In this document: piece by piece, positions 49,901 through 56,267 of the stretch
Layout: the number at the start of each line of letters is the position of its first letter
Numbering within the stretch: position 1 is the first letter of the stretch
DNA from: Leptidea sinapis
Lineage: Eukaryota; Arthropoda; Insecta; Lepidoptera; Pieridae
Reading direction: 5' to 3'
NCBI RefSeq assembly: GCF_905404315.1
Contig: NC_066286.1
Location: 10,609,501-10,673,500 of the forward strand
Length of the DNA stretch: 64,000 nucleotides
The notes under the pieces: generated by a model
What the model was told of the DNA's origin: nothing
Database searches by the model: none
Seen by the model: only the letters and a program-made list of their open reading frames with translations
Program-made: the position numbers and the translations under genes

Positions 49901-52900
49901 TTGTGTGAATTATCTATCTATTATCTATACATTTAAGTAAAATTGGAGTGTCTGTTTGTAATATTGTAATAACCGTTTTTTACTAAATGTATATTATGAA
50001 TATATATACGGTACATACACCAAAATACATTTAATTTACAATTTTTGTCTGTCTGTCTGTCTGCCTGTTTGTTCCGGCTAATCCGGCGACTTTTATTGGC
50101 AGGTAGCTGATGTAATAAGGAGTAACTTAGGCTACGTTTATTTTAGAAAAATAAAGCAATGTCCAAGAAATGGTCTAACTCTAAAAATAATTTATATGGC
50201 AAAACAACGTTTGCCGGGTCAGCTAGTAAGGAAATAAAGGAGTGAGTGTTGACCTGTGACGTCACACAGCGGCTGCGCGCCGGCACGGAAAATAAATATT
50301 TATGGGACCTTTAGATGTGTGTTAAATCTAAACTAATTGGTATTTTGAAATTAAACACCAGTGTATTTATATACATATAGATTTTGTGACAAAGTTTTAA
50401 TGGATTTCGATGCCCATTAACATTCTTCATTGTCACACTGTATTTCTCTAGAAAACGTATTTCTGTACACGAAGTGCTCCCAACTTAAAGGAAAATAATC
50501 TCGTTAGGGTAAAACCAGGATAGATAACCCACTTTATGAAATAGCCTTCTAATTTTAAAATAATACTTTAATCTTTCTGTCCTGTCAGAATTTAGCGTTT
50601 TGTTGAACACTTTGTTTGAGAATACCTACCAGTATGGATAGTTGCCCAACCATGAAAATACTAAGAAGGATAGATGCCTGCAGTGCGGCATAGATGCTCT
50701 TAATAATATTATGTAAAGGAAAAACACTACCCAATTTTCTGAAAAGGTGTACAGGTTTCATACAGTAGTGCAGATTTAGTGACGCTCGGTTTACTTTCAA
50801 CTTATCATTTTCTTTATCACATAAATCAGCTAGGTTGTCATCGTCGTTTTCACTAAAACTGAAAATGACAATGCTCACGATGTAATCCCAAATTGTCGGG
50901 ATATTTCGTTTACCCCCACAGGTTTTTTTGTCCATTTCATCGAAAGTTATTCTGCAGTCCAAGAACATACCTTCTCGAGCTTGCACTCCTTCCGGTCTTT
51001 TCTATTTTCGTGGCTTGGTTCTGCTCCAATCAGTAAAAAGTCCATATATAAAATACATATAACAGACTACTAAAAATGTAGGTACCCTGATACCATATAT
51101 GGTGTATGGAAGAATAGATACCCTTAAGGGCACATAAACCTTGAAAAATCAGGGCATATATCCTTTATCATAGGGATAGATGCCCAAGTATTTTTTAAAT
51201 AAATTAAATATAAAAGAGCAGCTATTTACACCCAGCTGCATACTTTATGAACCAATACATTGAGGCATCTATCCCACTGCGGCATCTATACCGGTTTTGC
51301 CCAATACTTCTGGAGTTGTACGTTTGCGAGAGGTGAAAAATCATTACTTTCAGGTGACCCCTCAATATTCCTTTGAATTGCGTTAATAATTTTTTCTCTT
51401 TCTTTCATGTCTTAATCATACACTACTCCAATAGGAGAAGGTAATGTATACAATCGTTTTTATGCTCGCTATTGTGGACGAACCTTTATTGGAAGAAAAA
51501 AGAAATAAGTTCAATTCTGTAAAGCAGGGGTTTAAATAGCCGGATCCACACCGAACGATCCACCAAGCTCCGATCGCGCGCGGCTTGAGCGCGATCCAAA
51601 TGTGCAGGCGATGAGGACGTGCCGCGCGATCCGTGCTCACGGCGGGGATCGCGCGCTCCCCACCGCATGCGATCCATTTGTTGTCGGTTTTTTGGTCACA
51701 TGGATAATTTGCAATGTATCCGGTTAATATCCCGTTATAGGGAGAATAAATGTTTATGGGATCCTAATGGCATCACGATATTTTGTATCTTTCTTTCTAA
51801 TTTTGTTCTTCGCTAGTGAACACAATAAGTCAAATTGATTTGCAGTCATTCGTTCCAAATTAGCTTCAGCTCCATCATCGATTAACTCTTTGTTAAGCCG
51901 AGTCGCATATTCCAACCGGTTTTTAAACATTGTTTTAATCCAATACTGTCTTATTCGTTTCCGTAATTTTTGTCGTAAATATATAAGGAAAATATAGCTT
52001 GTTGCTGCTACGTCGTTGCACATGTGTCTCCATAGCCAGACAAAGTTCAACTGATTCAGTATGGATCGGCAGGAGCGTGTTAGAGCAGACAGTCAGGATC
52101 ACAAAATATCGCTGTTGGATCGGCATTGTACGATCCACGCTCCACGATCTTGGATCGCGGATCGCAGGATCGCCGATCCATTTTGGATTGATCGATGTGG
52201 ATCTGGCTAATAGCCTTAGGCCGTTGCCTCTCATCTGGGAAACAGAGGTTCCATTCCCTCTAGTGTTATCTATATTGCTTAAGCGAAACTCTTTAGCATC
52301 TTTCTTTTACGTGACAAAAAATACACACACCTACGAAGAATTTCAAATTATGTGTGAAGATGAAAAATCGTACTGCGTTATCGTGGTTCACTAAAAGGCT
52401 TGAACCCAGAAATCAGGCAGCCAGGCATTTCTAGAAATGAGCCGTTTCACTGTTTCGCTTATTTGTCAATTTAAAAATGTAACTTATAAGTAGGTATAAT
52501 GATAGATCTTGGATTCATCTAGGAACATTTAGTGGAAAACTATGGGCCTGATGAGAAGCTAATGGTCGCCGAGAGGGCAATAGAGAGGGCTATATCCAGA
52601 GTTTCCCTGCGAGATCGAATCAGAAATGAGGAGGTCCGTAGGAGGAAGAACCAAAGTCACTGATATAGCCCGGATGATTGCGAAACTGCAGTGGATGTGG
52701 GCAGGGCACATAGCTCGACGGACAGATGGCCGTTGGGGCAGTAAAATCCTCGAATGGCGACCACATACCGGAAGAGGTAGTGTTGGTAGGCCCCCACAAG
52801 ATGAACCGATGATCTGGTCGAGATCGCCGGAATACGTTGGATGAGGACAGGCGCAGGACCGATCGTCGTTGAAATCTTTGGGGGAGGCCTTTGTCCAGCA

Positions 52901-53928
52901 GTGGACGTCTTCCGGCTGATATAATGATGAGGAAAAATTAAACGTGCAGTCATTGACAGATGACAGCTATAATCATGTAAAAAGGAAATCGAAATCAACT
53001 ACGTTTTATGCAACTGATGACAAAAGTCTGTAGAGTCCATTTCACGAAAGAAGTCTGTGCGCGGCGCTGCAGTCATGCGAAGAAATGTTGCCTCGTCATT
53101 ATATACTCTTTGGTGTCGAACAGTACAGCAGGCTAGCGAAACTATAAAAAGCGATAAACTCGATTGTGTGAAATGTGCAGTCATTGTTAGATTGACAGAT
53201 GACGGCTAAAATCTTGTAAAGAATGGAGATAGCCGAAATCCACTACGTTACAAGCAACTGCTCGGTTCCAAACTTAGCCGGATTATACTTCGTGGTCAAT
53301 CGCGATACTGTAATTACTACTATTTCAAACTTATATCAAATCTTTTAAACCTATACCTTATACTTCAAGTTTTTAATATTGACATAATAACCATTAAATA
53401 AAATTTATAACCAAAATTGCTGAACGATGCGGGACTCGAACCCGAGACCTCTCGGGTTCCGTCCGAGGGATCGAGTCCCGCATCGTTCATAAATTGTTTA
53501 GATCATAACCTATGTTTTAATATAAACATAAATTATTTAATATACTTTAAAATATAAGTAATAGTTAGTTTTATAGTCTTAGTAAAATAACTTTAAAAAA
53601 ATTATATACTTTTACTGCCTAGCTGGGAGAATTTTAAAAGGAAATAAATTAAATTTTATTCACCTTATTACAAATGCAATAAAAAATCATAAACCTTAAA
53701 CCGTCTAGGTTAAATTTCATTCATTTCATAAATGTTGGTAGTTTCATAGCGATACGATCAGTGGTTAAGGCGTGATTGAGCCTAAAACAAGGATCTTTTT
53801 CATTATATATATTTTATTACAGATGTCTGGCGCTGCTAAAACAAGAATTCCTGGCCGATTTGAACAAGAAATACAACATCACCTTAGAAACTGCGAACGA
53901 ACCACCTCACTTCGGTCAAGTTAAATAG
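27018..53928 (+). CDS. LARGE: LARGE-type xylosyl- and glucuronyltransferase
   Basis: LARGE enzymes are type II Golgi proteins with two glycosyltransferase domains that add alternating xylose and glucuronate (matriglycan) to O-mannosyl glycan on dystroglycan. Exons: 27018-27248, 27701-27899, 28729-28943, 29832-30158, 31424-31576, 31732-31909, 33934-34064, 36570-36725, 42399-42587, 46752-46844, 47894-48024, 53823-53928. Together they give 702 residues, close to vertebrate LARGE1 (about 756). All junctions are GT/AG and in phase. The exon 9 donor (GAG|GTTACT) is weak. A membrane anchor lies at about residues 16-37, DSD at 192-194 in domain one and DAD at 503-505 in domain two. The start is the first in-frame ATG (AAAAATGAG). 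Introns total about 25 kb and are full of transposons. Confidence 0.93.
28062..28145 (+). repeat. tRNA-derived SINE (LARGE intron 2)
   Basis: A box TGGCTCAGTTGG, anticodon-arm-like CTGGCATGGAACGCCAG (perfect five-base stem) and B box GATTCGAGTCC, with an AAAATTTTGT tail. Same family as 20155-20227. Confidence 0.65.
28198..28565. repeat. Twin fold-back repeat, copy 1 (LARGE intron 2)
   Basis: A long imperfect palindrome (28198-28461) has ends TCTACACCCATG and ATGGGTGTAGA. Next to it is a second smaller fold-back (28470-28565), TATGCAACTGTTG ... CAGTTGCATA. The same two units, in the same order and strand, occur at 31051-31410. No coding frame. Confidence 0.7.
29020..29115 (+). mobile_element. 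LINE tail L-C UTR fragment
   Basis: GTCTCGCTGAGTTTTTTGTG and GCAGGCCTGAGGAATTCTTT resemble the GCCCGCTGGGTTTATTGCAC / CAGGTCTGAGGCCTTCATTT stretch of the L-C UTR at 25540-25600. It is diverged. Confidence 0.4.
29265..29375 (+). repeat. tRNA-derived SINE (LARGE intron 3)
   Basis: Head with GGTTGGCTCAGTTGGGAGAG and a decayed B box GGTTTGAGACC, then CATCGTTCATAAAATTTTGT. Same family as 20155-20227. Confidence 0.65.
29471..29743 (+). repeat. Family S repeat, copy 2
   Basis: Starts CAGTGGGAGGCTCCTTTGCA and ends CCTTATTTTCATAAAAAAAA. It lies in LARGE intron 3 just upstream of exon 4 (29832). Confidence 0.72.
31051..31410. repeat. Twin fold-back repeat, copy 2 (LARGE intron 4)
   Basis: Same composite as 28198-28565. 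The inner arms 31131-31162 and 31190-31221 match at 31 of 32 bases around a 27-base loop, and pairing extends outward through TTAGATTATTGCTAACATTA / TAATGTTAGCCGTAAGCTAA. The end lies 14 bases before the exon 5 acceptor (exon starts 31424). Confidence 0.75.
31592..31690 (-). mobile_element. LINE tail L-C 3' fragment, minus strand
   Basis: AAATATTTTTATTCAAAATA, then GAAAGTCAAAAACTACCACC: complement of the L-C 3' end at 25580-25670. Confidence 0.55.
32418..32683 (+). repeat. Family S repeat, copy 3
   Basis: CAGTGGGAGGCTCCTTTGCA start and an A-rich end at 32676-32683. It lies in LARGE intron 6. Confidence 0.7.
33052..33120 (-). mobile_element. LINE tail L-B 3' fragment, minus strand
   Basis: AAAGGCATTTATTTTCTCAA, then GATTCCTTTACAATTCTTTT: complement of the extreme L-B 3' end only. 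Confidence 0.6.
33200..33455 (+). mobile_element. LINE tail L-D
   Basis: Longest plus-strand copy, with GTATGTTCTTCTCACGAGCG and an end AATTGAATAAATTTTATTTA. Non-coding in this copy. Confidence 0.55.
33606..33850. repeat. CpG-rich repeat block with hairpin and three direct repeats
   Basis: A hairpin (AGGTCGTTCCCGCAC / TGCGGGTTGACCT) is followed by three copies of ATTCCCGCACGCTCA (33726, 33745, 33765; spacing 19-20) and by GCGCAAAGATCGA / TCGAACTTTGCGC inverted arms. It is probably a MITE. It stands out by CpG content within LARGE intron 6, 80 bases before exon 7. Confidence 0.5.
33934..53928 (+). CDS. LARGE: LARGE exons 7-12: glucuronyltransferase domain (GT49-like)
   Basis: Exon 6 ends with SMDRLQFLERLVKYWEG and exon 7 opens PLSAAIYLSE, the junction into the second domain. 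Exon 8 carries YPVNHLRNVALENVNTPYVF and LMDADFVPM, the second DxD. Exon 9 carries CLVVPAFETQRYR. Exon 10 carries FEPY-type YYEPYLVV and FSGFGWNK. Exon 11 carries VVLPDAFVVHTPHAPSPD. Exon 12 carries the terminal LKQEFLADLNKKYNI block and a stop at 53926-53928. No catalytic motif is missing. An AATAAA occurs at 53962-53967. Confidence 0.92.
34215..34497 (+). mobile_element. LINE tail L-A
   Basis: Frame with MWRSSPVRFSRSYLPL, LWNELPCAVFPGRYVMGTFK and GRQRSCDS, stop at 34439-34441, UTR and an A-rich end. 5'-truncated. Confidence 0.72.
34545..35010 (-). mobile_element. LINE tail L-C, minus strand, interrupted by a MITE
   Basis: Complement of the L-C reverse transcriptase end: 34945-35010 encodes ILTVASQYILDNVI, and 34545-34650 continues SEFSRNCHNRNVNI. 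The two halves join if 34653-34940 and one TTA are removed. Confidence 0.65.
34653..34940. mobile_element. Harbinger-type MITE with TTA target duplication
   Basis: A 288-base non-coding element with ends CGGCCGTTCCCAATA and TATTGGGAACGGCTG. It is flanked by TTA at 34650-34652 and 34941-34943 and inserted inside an L-C LINE copy. The three-base TWA duplication indicates PIF/Harbinger mobilisation. A second copy is at 24170-24518. Confidence 0.82.
35241..35780. mobile_element. MITE with GGGTTCC ends
   Basis: The ends GGGTTCCATAGCC and GCTACGGAACCC are inverted repeats. Inside is CAAAACGGAACCCTTATAG followed by a GTCTGTCTGTCTGTCC run. I associate this pattern with a very common lepidopteran repeat; there is only one copy here. 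Confidence 0.5.
35860..35975. repeat. Inverted-repeat element (116 bases)
   Basis: Arms with GTGCGGAAAGCCTGTCATTG and CAATGACGGTTCCGCAC, then inner GTTCCGAC / GTCGGAAC. Probably a small MITE. 35976-36569 has otherwise only AT-rich and TAGTAG-type simple sequence. Confidence 0.55.
36818..37129 (+). repeat. Family S repeat, copy 4 (complete with hairpin)
   Basis: Starts CAGTGAGAGTCTCCTTTACA and ends in a run of A at 37121-37129. The central hairpin CTCAGAATTTTTGGATATTT / AATCCTGAGTGGCACT is visible. It lies directly upstream of the minisatellite. Confidence 0.72.
37218..39788 (+). repeat. Minisatellite, about 31 units of 74/80/86 bases
   Basis: I counted 31 copies of the unit core TTGTTTATTATGAAATT. 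The full unit is 86 bases: it starts GACAACTACGTACCGGCGTA, passes through GGAATCTCGACCTTGACTTA and ends TTTATTATGAAATT. An 80-base form lacks six and a 74-base form lacks twelve bases in the CTTGACTTACGTTTAC part. Each unit has a small palindrome (CTACGTACCGACGTAG in many copies). Short units cluster at about 37810-38190 and 39440-39770. It lies in LARGE intron 8 and ends at a TATA/initiator sequence. Confidence 0.95.
39828..40000 (+). promoter_or_regulatory. TATA box, initiator and poly(A) signal after the minisatellite: possible solo-LTR promoter
   Basis: TATATATA at 39828-39835 is followed about 30 bases on by TTCATTT (39859-39865), a fit to the arthropod initiator TCAKTY with A at 39862. 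A second TCAGT is at 39867-39871. AATAAA at 39944-39949 and a T/GT-rich stretch follow. The order TATA, initiator, poly(A) signal within about 120 bases is that of an LTR R region. No TG...CA ends, target duplication or gag/pol frames were found, so the LTR label is a hypothesis. Confidence 0.5.
40056..40257 (-). repeat. tRNA-derived SINE, second family
   Basis: Read on the minus strand, it starts with a tRNA-like head (GACGACCTCTATAGCGCAGT..., B box GGTTCGAATATCGG), then GGTGCAATCATTTAAT and a body ending with GTAAGAGTGTGTC. Relatives: 48067-48304 (minus) and 41960-42155 (plus). Confidence 0.68.
40293..40760 (+). mobile_element. LINE tail L-B
   Basis: Frame with YNTRNKGLLVTNSSRLHKIH and FYNKVPATVQALSINKFKCF, stop at 40472-40474, and a UTR ending AAATGCCTTTTTTGCC. 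It lies directly downstream of the SINE at 40056. Confidence 0.75.
41640..41800. other. Inverted-repeat segment in LARGE intron 8
   Basis: GAATCAATTCCTACTCGG and CCTCGGGAATTGATTCC are inverted around a GC-rich centre. Possibly a MITE core. The rest of 40761-41640 and 41801-41950 holds no element I can bound. Confidence 0.35.
41960..42155 (+). repeat. tRNA-derived SINE, second family, 5'-truncated
   Basis: Begins at the B box GGGTTCGAATCTCGGTAGGT and continues through TAACCCATAAGACAGGCTTA to GTGTGTCAATAATTAATT. Complement of 48067-48304. Confidence 0.65.
43014..43598 (-). pseudogene. Tc1-like (DD34E) transposase, N-terminally truncated
   Basis: One 194-residue frame holds the catalytic core of a Tc1-family transposase: FSDESRF (first D), LMHDNARSHTARR (second D) and PTQSPDLNSIEHALDML (E), with 34 residues between the second D and E. 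The DNA-binding N-terminus is absent. Just upstream on the coding strand is TTTTTCAG followed by an open stretch RIKFAKFGQ. No terminal inverted repeats were found. It lies in LARGE intron 9 on the opposite strand. A dead fragment is most likely, although the frame itself is unbroken. Confidence 0.82.
44111..44474 (+). mobile_element. Non-autonomous Helitron-like element
   Basis: Starts in TATATATAAATTACGTGACA, contains CGTTGTTTGTCCGCCATGG and ends GTCTGTCGGGGCAGCTAG followed by T. The 5' TC is not preserved. Confidence 0.62.
45063..45597 (+). mobile_element. Chimeric LINE tail: jockey-like C-terminus joined in frame to L-A
   Basis: One open frame runs from 45063 to 45534. Its first part (SGLVFLFKLINGIIYCPKLL ... 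EFKRNVRKHYN) is a jockey-like reverse transcriptase C-terminus of a family not otherwise seen here. At about 45340 it passes without a break into the L-A sequence (STVRFSRSFLARTTNLWNEF ... GRQRSCDSS), then the L-A UTR and an A-rich end. Confidence 0.75.
45775..46145 (+). mobile_element. Non-autonomous Helitron, complete ends
   Basis: The 5' TCTATATATATAAAAATTGC is preceded by A (45774); the 3' GTCTGTCGGGTCAGCTAG is followed by T (46146). A 5' TC, a 3' CTAG and insertion between A and T are Helitron hallmarks. 371 bases, non-coding, with the phrase ACGGCTGGACCGATTTGG. No strong 3' hairpin was seen. Confidence 0.78.
46296..46660 (+). pseudogene. Jockey-like reverse transcriptase fragment
   Basis: The frame contains LGFIKRISKNFNNIKTIEIL and LEYASQIWNPTYSTYVDRLE, then QRRFIKIS, the thumb-adjacent block of jockey-clade reverse transcriptases. 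A stop at 46508-46510 and a shift follow before KVNFNVPQKTLRYIPPP. It lies in LARGE intron 9. Confidence 0.72.
46951..47456 (+). mobile_element. L-A-related LINE tail split by a family S repeat
   Basis: 46951-47064 matches the 20.6-kb LINE tail (GTTTTGCAAGAAATTTCTTG, CTTTGTGGAATCAATTACCG). The continuation CTTAAAGGCCGACAACACAT to CCATCCCGTCACTTACCTGA is at 47366-47456, after the intervening S copy. Confidence 0.65.
47065..47357 (-). repeat. Family S repeat, copy 5 (minus)
   Basis: Complement of the S consensus, from CACGAGACGAGCAGG to TGCAAAGGAGCCTCCCACTG. Inserted in the LINE tail 46951-47456. Confidence 0.75.
47510..47849. mobile_element. MITE with AAGAAGTTATACTTCTT-like ends
   Basis: Ends AGAAGTTATACTTCTTTGG and CTAAAGAAGTATAACTTC; each end is itself nearly palindromic. 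Shares its left half with 25664-25860. It stops 44 bases before LARGE exon 11 (47894). Confidence 0.55.
48067..48304 (-). repeat. tRNA-derived SINE, second family (LARGE intron 11)
   Basis: On the minus strand: head GACGACCCATATAGCCGAAT, B box GGTTCGAATCTCGG, then GGTGCAATGATTTATATG, with the body to GTAAAAGTGTGC. Near full length. Confidence 0.7.
48423..48690 (-). repeat. Family S repeat, copy 6 (minus)
   Basis: Complement of S with the hairpin GCCGCTCAGGATTAGTAATT / CTGAGCGGCACTAC. The 5' end of the unit is degraded. Confidence 0.68.
49010..49590 (+). mobile_element. LINE tail L-B, best-preserved copy
   Basis: An uninterrupted frame (about 153 codons, 49054-49515) gives the L-B reverse transcriptase C-terminus: YVHKNRHLFALNSDFHYYNT, FYNKVPATVQALSINKFKCF, LCRKSYYSTAEYLNDRTAWG. 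The UTR ends AAATGCCTTTTTATGCC. Confidence 0.78.
49924..50226 (+). mobile_element. Non-autonomous Helitron, complete ends
   Basis: 5' TCTATACATTTAAGTAAAAT after A; 3' AACGTTTGCCGGGTCAGCTAG before T. 303 bases, with TTGGAGTGTCTGTTTGTAAT near the start and a GTCTGTCTGTCTGCC run. In LARGE intron 11. Confidence 0.78.
50585..51415 (-). pseudogene. Unrecognised degraded coding-like segment
   Basis: A 133-codon frame (50585-50986, minus) begins MQAREGMFLDCRITFDEMDK and ends in hydrophobic sequence. Upstream on the same strand (to about 51415) other frames look protein-like (MKEREKIINAIQRNIE, then NVQLQKYWAKP and a stop). I do not recognise the family. The pieces could be a decayed transposon or retrocopy inside LARGE intron 11. 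Confidence 0.35.
51539..52207 (-). mobile_element. PIF/Harbinger-like element, partly deleted
   Basis: Ends GCCGGATCCACACCGAACGA and, at the right, GATCGATGTGGATCTGGC are imperfect inverted repeats. GGATCGC-type subterminal repeats are dense at both ends. The minus-strand frame 51754-52050 includes RQYWIKTMFKNRLEYATRLN and ANQFDLLCSLAKNKIRKKDT, like the N-terminal part of Harbinger transposase/nuclease. The catalytic part is missing. No clean target duplication was found. Confidence 0.65.
52548..52935 (+). mobile_element. RTE-type LINE 3' end
   Basis: MIAKLQWMWAGHIARRTDGR and EWRPHTGRGSVGRPP mark the RTE C-terminus, and the end CTTCCGGCTGATATAATGATG matches the other copies. One frameshift near 52640. 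Confidence 0.7.
52944..53266 (+). repeat. Direct repeat pair
   Basis: 52944-53022 and 53174-53266 share GTGCAGTCATTG, TTGACAGATGACGGCTA-like and CCACTACGTTACAAGCAACT-like blocks with indels. No element assigned. Confidence 0.5.
53421..53489. repeat. Palindrome made of two tRNA-SINE 3' halves
   Basis: TGAACGATGCGGGACTCGA at the left is the exact inverse of TCGAGTCCCGCATCGTTCA at the right, 19 bases each, around a 31-base loop. Both arms are the B-box/acceptor half of the 20155-20227 SINE family. It lies in LARGE intron 11. Confidence 0.7.
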
Positions 53929-53961
53929 ATCATGTAAAAAGTACATTGCGGTGGGAAACGT

Positions 53962-53967
53962 AATAAA
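53962..53967 (+). promoter_or_regulatory. AATAAA possible LARGE poly(A) signal
   Basis: Hexamer 34 bases after the LARGE stop; it would give a very short 3' UTR. Other AT-rich sites downstream are possible. Confidence 0.4.
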
Positions 53968-54177
53968 TGGTGGTATATAAGTGCCTATGACATGAAATTG
54001 TCAGTGTTAGCGTCAAATAGCAATAATATATAGACATTCTAGATAACATCACAGGATACTGATGTGAGGGTTAAGTTAGAATTTGCAGAAACTGCTTGAA
54101 AACTTCAATAGAAACTTACCCTTACAATGTCTCGTTAAGGTGAAATAGGAATAAGCACATAAAATCTCGAGCCCTTA

Positions 54178-54472
54178 ATTTTTTTTTTATGACAATAAGG
54201 GACGAGACGAGCAGGATGTTCAGCTACTACAGCTACTCAGGATTCTTGAAAAACCCAAAAATTCTGAGCAGCACTACAATTGCGCTCGTCACCTTGAGAT
54301 ATAAGATGTTAAGTCTCATTTGCCTAGTAATATCACTAGTTCCGGCGCCCTTCAGACCGAAACACAGTAATGCTTACACATTACTGCTTCACGGCAGAAA
54401 TAGGCGCCGTTGTGGTAACCCATAATCTAGCCGGCATCCTGTGCAAAGGAGCATCCCACTGGTGAAAAATAG
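54178..54472 (-). repeat. Family S repeat, copy 7 (minus)
   Basis: T-rich start, CGAGACGAGCAGGATGTTCA, and end TGCAAAGGAGCATCCCACTG. Just downstream of LARGE. Confidence 0.72.
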
Positions 54473-54684
54473 AGTAATAACGAAATATAATAGAAGAGAA
54501 ATTCAAAGAATTAGTCAATTTTAGGGACAAATAGAAAAAAACTCGAGAATTTAATAACTCGTGGGTTAAATAACTAAAATATTCAGAGAAAAGCTTGAGC
54601 ACTTTATTACCATGGATTGCCAGACAGAGGCAACTTATTGATTGAGGCAATTTAAAATTATCTCTGAATAAGCAATATGAACAA

Positions 54685-54940
54685 TTTTTTTTTAAGGGAC
54701 GAGACGCACAGGACGTTCAGCTGATGGTCATTCATACGTCTTACCCATTACAATGCAGGGCCGCTGAGGATTCTTGAAAACCCCAAAAATTCCGAGCGCG
54801 GATTACTACAATTGCGCTCGTCACCTTGAGACATAAGATGTTAAGTCTCATTTGCCCAGGAATTTCACTAGCAACGGCGCCCTTCAGGCCGAAACACAGT
54901 AATGTTTACACATTACTTCTCCACGGCAGAAATAAATAGG
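54685..54940 (-). repeat. Family S repeat, copy 8 (minus, truncated)
   Basis: From the T-run at about 54685 through GGACGTTCAGCTGATGGTCA to CCACGGCAGAAATAAATAGG, where the family's outer part is missing. Confidence 0.65.
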
Positions 54941-55297
54941 TGGAATAAAGATAATTTCACTTAGCCGACAATTGGGCTACATCGTTTAGTTAATGTATGA
55001 GTCAAACCTTTCAGTTCCTGGAAACTGATCGCGCTATATTCCTCAGATCAGCGTGATATTGACTCTCGCGCAGCATTCTGTGATCTTGCTTATAATTAGG
55101 ATGATTTGAGTGAATGTATCAGAAAGTTATTGAACCAAGCTATAAGACCATGCAAAATAAACCATCTTATAAACAAAATAAGGGTCAAAATTTGGTGAGG
55201 GAGTAGGGTGCTGTACGGTATATTCGGTTTTGGTGTATCTGAAAAATCTAGTGCCCCGGAGCTCCGCCGATTTGGGAAGGACTGTTATTGTTAGGGT

Positions 55298-56210
55298 CAA
55301 ATCATCATCATCATCAGCCGGAAGACGTCCACTGCTGGACAAAGACCAAAGATTTCAACGACGATCGGTCCTGCGCTGCCCTCATCCAACGTATTCCGGC
55401 GTTCTTGACAAAATCGTCGGTCCATCTTGTGGGGGGCTTACCTACACTGCGTCTTCCGGTACGTGGTCGCCATTCGAGGACTTTACTGCCCCACTATGTG
55501 CCCTGCCCACTGCCACTTCAGTCACGCAATCACTATGAGCCCGCGCAGACAGGGAGCGGTCAGGAGTTCCGAGTTCCGCGTTCGGCGTTCATTAGAATAT
55601 ACTGAGTCTATAACAATAACGCACACAGCGGGCAGACTAACCGCGGCGGTCAAAGCGGAACGTCGCGTTCCAAGAGTTGTTTTCCCACCAAGACAGAGAA
55701 CGCCGGAATGCCGCGATGTCTGAGTTTGGAATAACGGAAAAGTTGATTGAATTGGTTAGTGAAAGGAGTTTATTAATCGACATTCGAATATAAACATAGA
55801 ATCGTTGTTCATCTTTAGGTAAATCCTGAAAAATAATACTGAATTCGCCTTGTTCTTCTCGCATTGTGTTAATTGGGTGCACCCAATACTTCCTTTTCTT
55901 CTTAGAAGCTGCTGAGCTTCACAAGATCAATAATTCTTCATCGGATGACGAACTTTCTAGTGACATGTTGCATGTGCAAAGACCCAAACGAAACTAGAAC
56001 GCGAGAATTTGCACGCCGCTTGTGTGTGTTGGAACTCTTGGGCGGTCAACGGTCACTAGAACGCAGAACTCTGACCGCTCTCTGTCTGCGCGGGCTCTAT
56101 GTCGGTTACTTTGGTTCTCCTACGAATCTCCTCATTTCTGATTCGATCTCGCAGGGAAACTCCGAGCATAGCCCTCTCTATTGCCCTCTGACCATTGTTA
56201 GGGTCAAATA
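55298..56210 (-). mobile_element. RTE-type LINE 3' end interrupted by a Harbinger element
   Basis: Left part 55298-55536 (ATCATCATCATCAGCCGGAA, then the complement of the RTE C-terminal frame) and right part 56098-56210 (complement of the upstream AATAGAGAGGGCTATGCTCG, GATCGAATCAGAAATGAGGA). Removing 55537-56097 and one copy of TAT restores the order seen at 52570-52700. Confidence 0.72.
55537..56097 (-). mobile_element. PIF/Harbinger element with 26-base inverted ends and TAT duplication
   Basis: 561 bases. Ends GAGCCCGCGCAGACAGGGAG and CTCTCTGTCTGCGCGGGCTC, flanked by TAT on both sides (55534-55536, 56098-56100). The minus-strand frame 55637-55882 has MHPINTMREEQGEFSIIF, then DEQRFYVYIRMSINK, which resembles the WVHPIN...EF...FYRYFRMS start of Harbinger transposase. 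Internally deleted. Confidence 0.82.
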
Positions 56211-56267
56211 GCAATTATAGGGAGAGCTTATTTTCATATTTTATTTATCGGGAGCATCACACATTTA

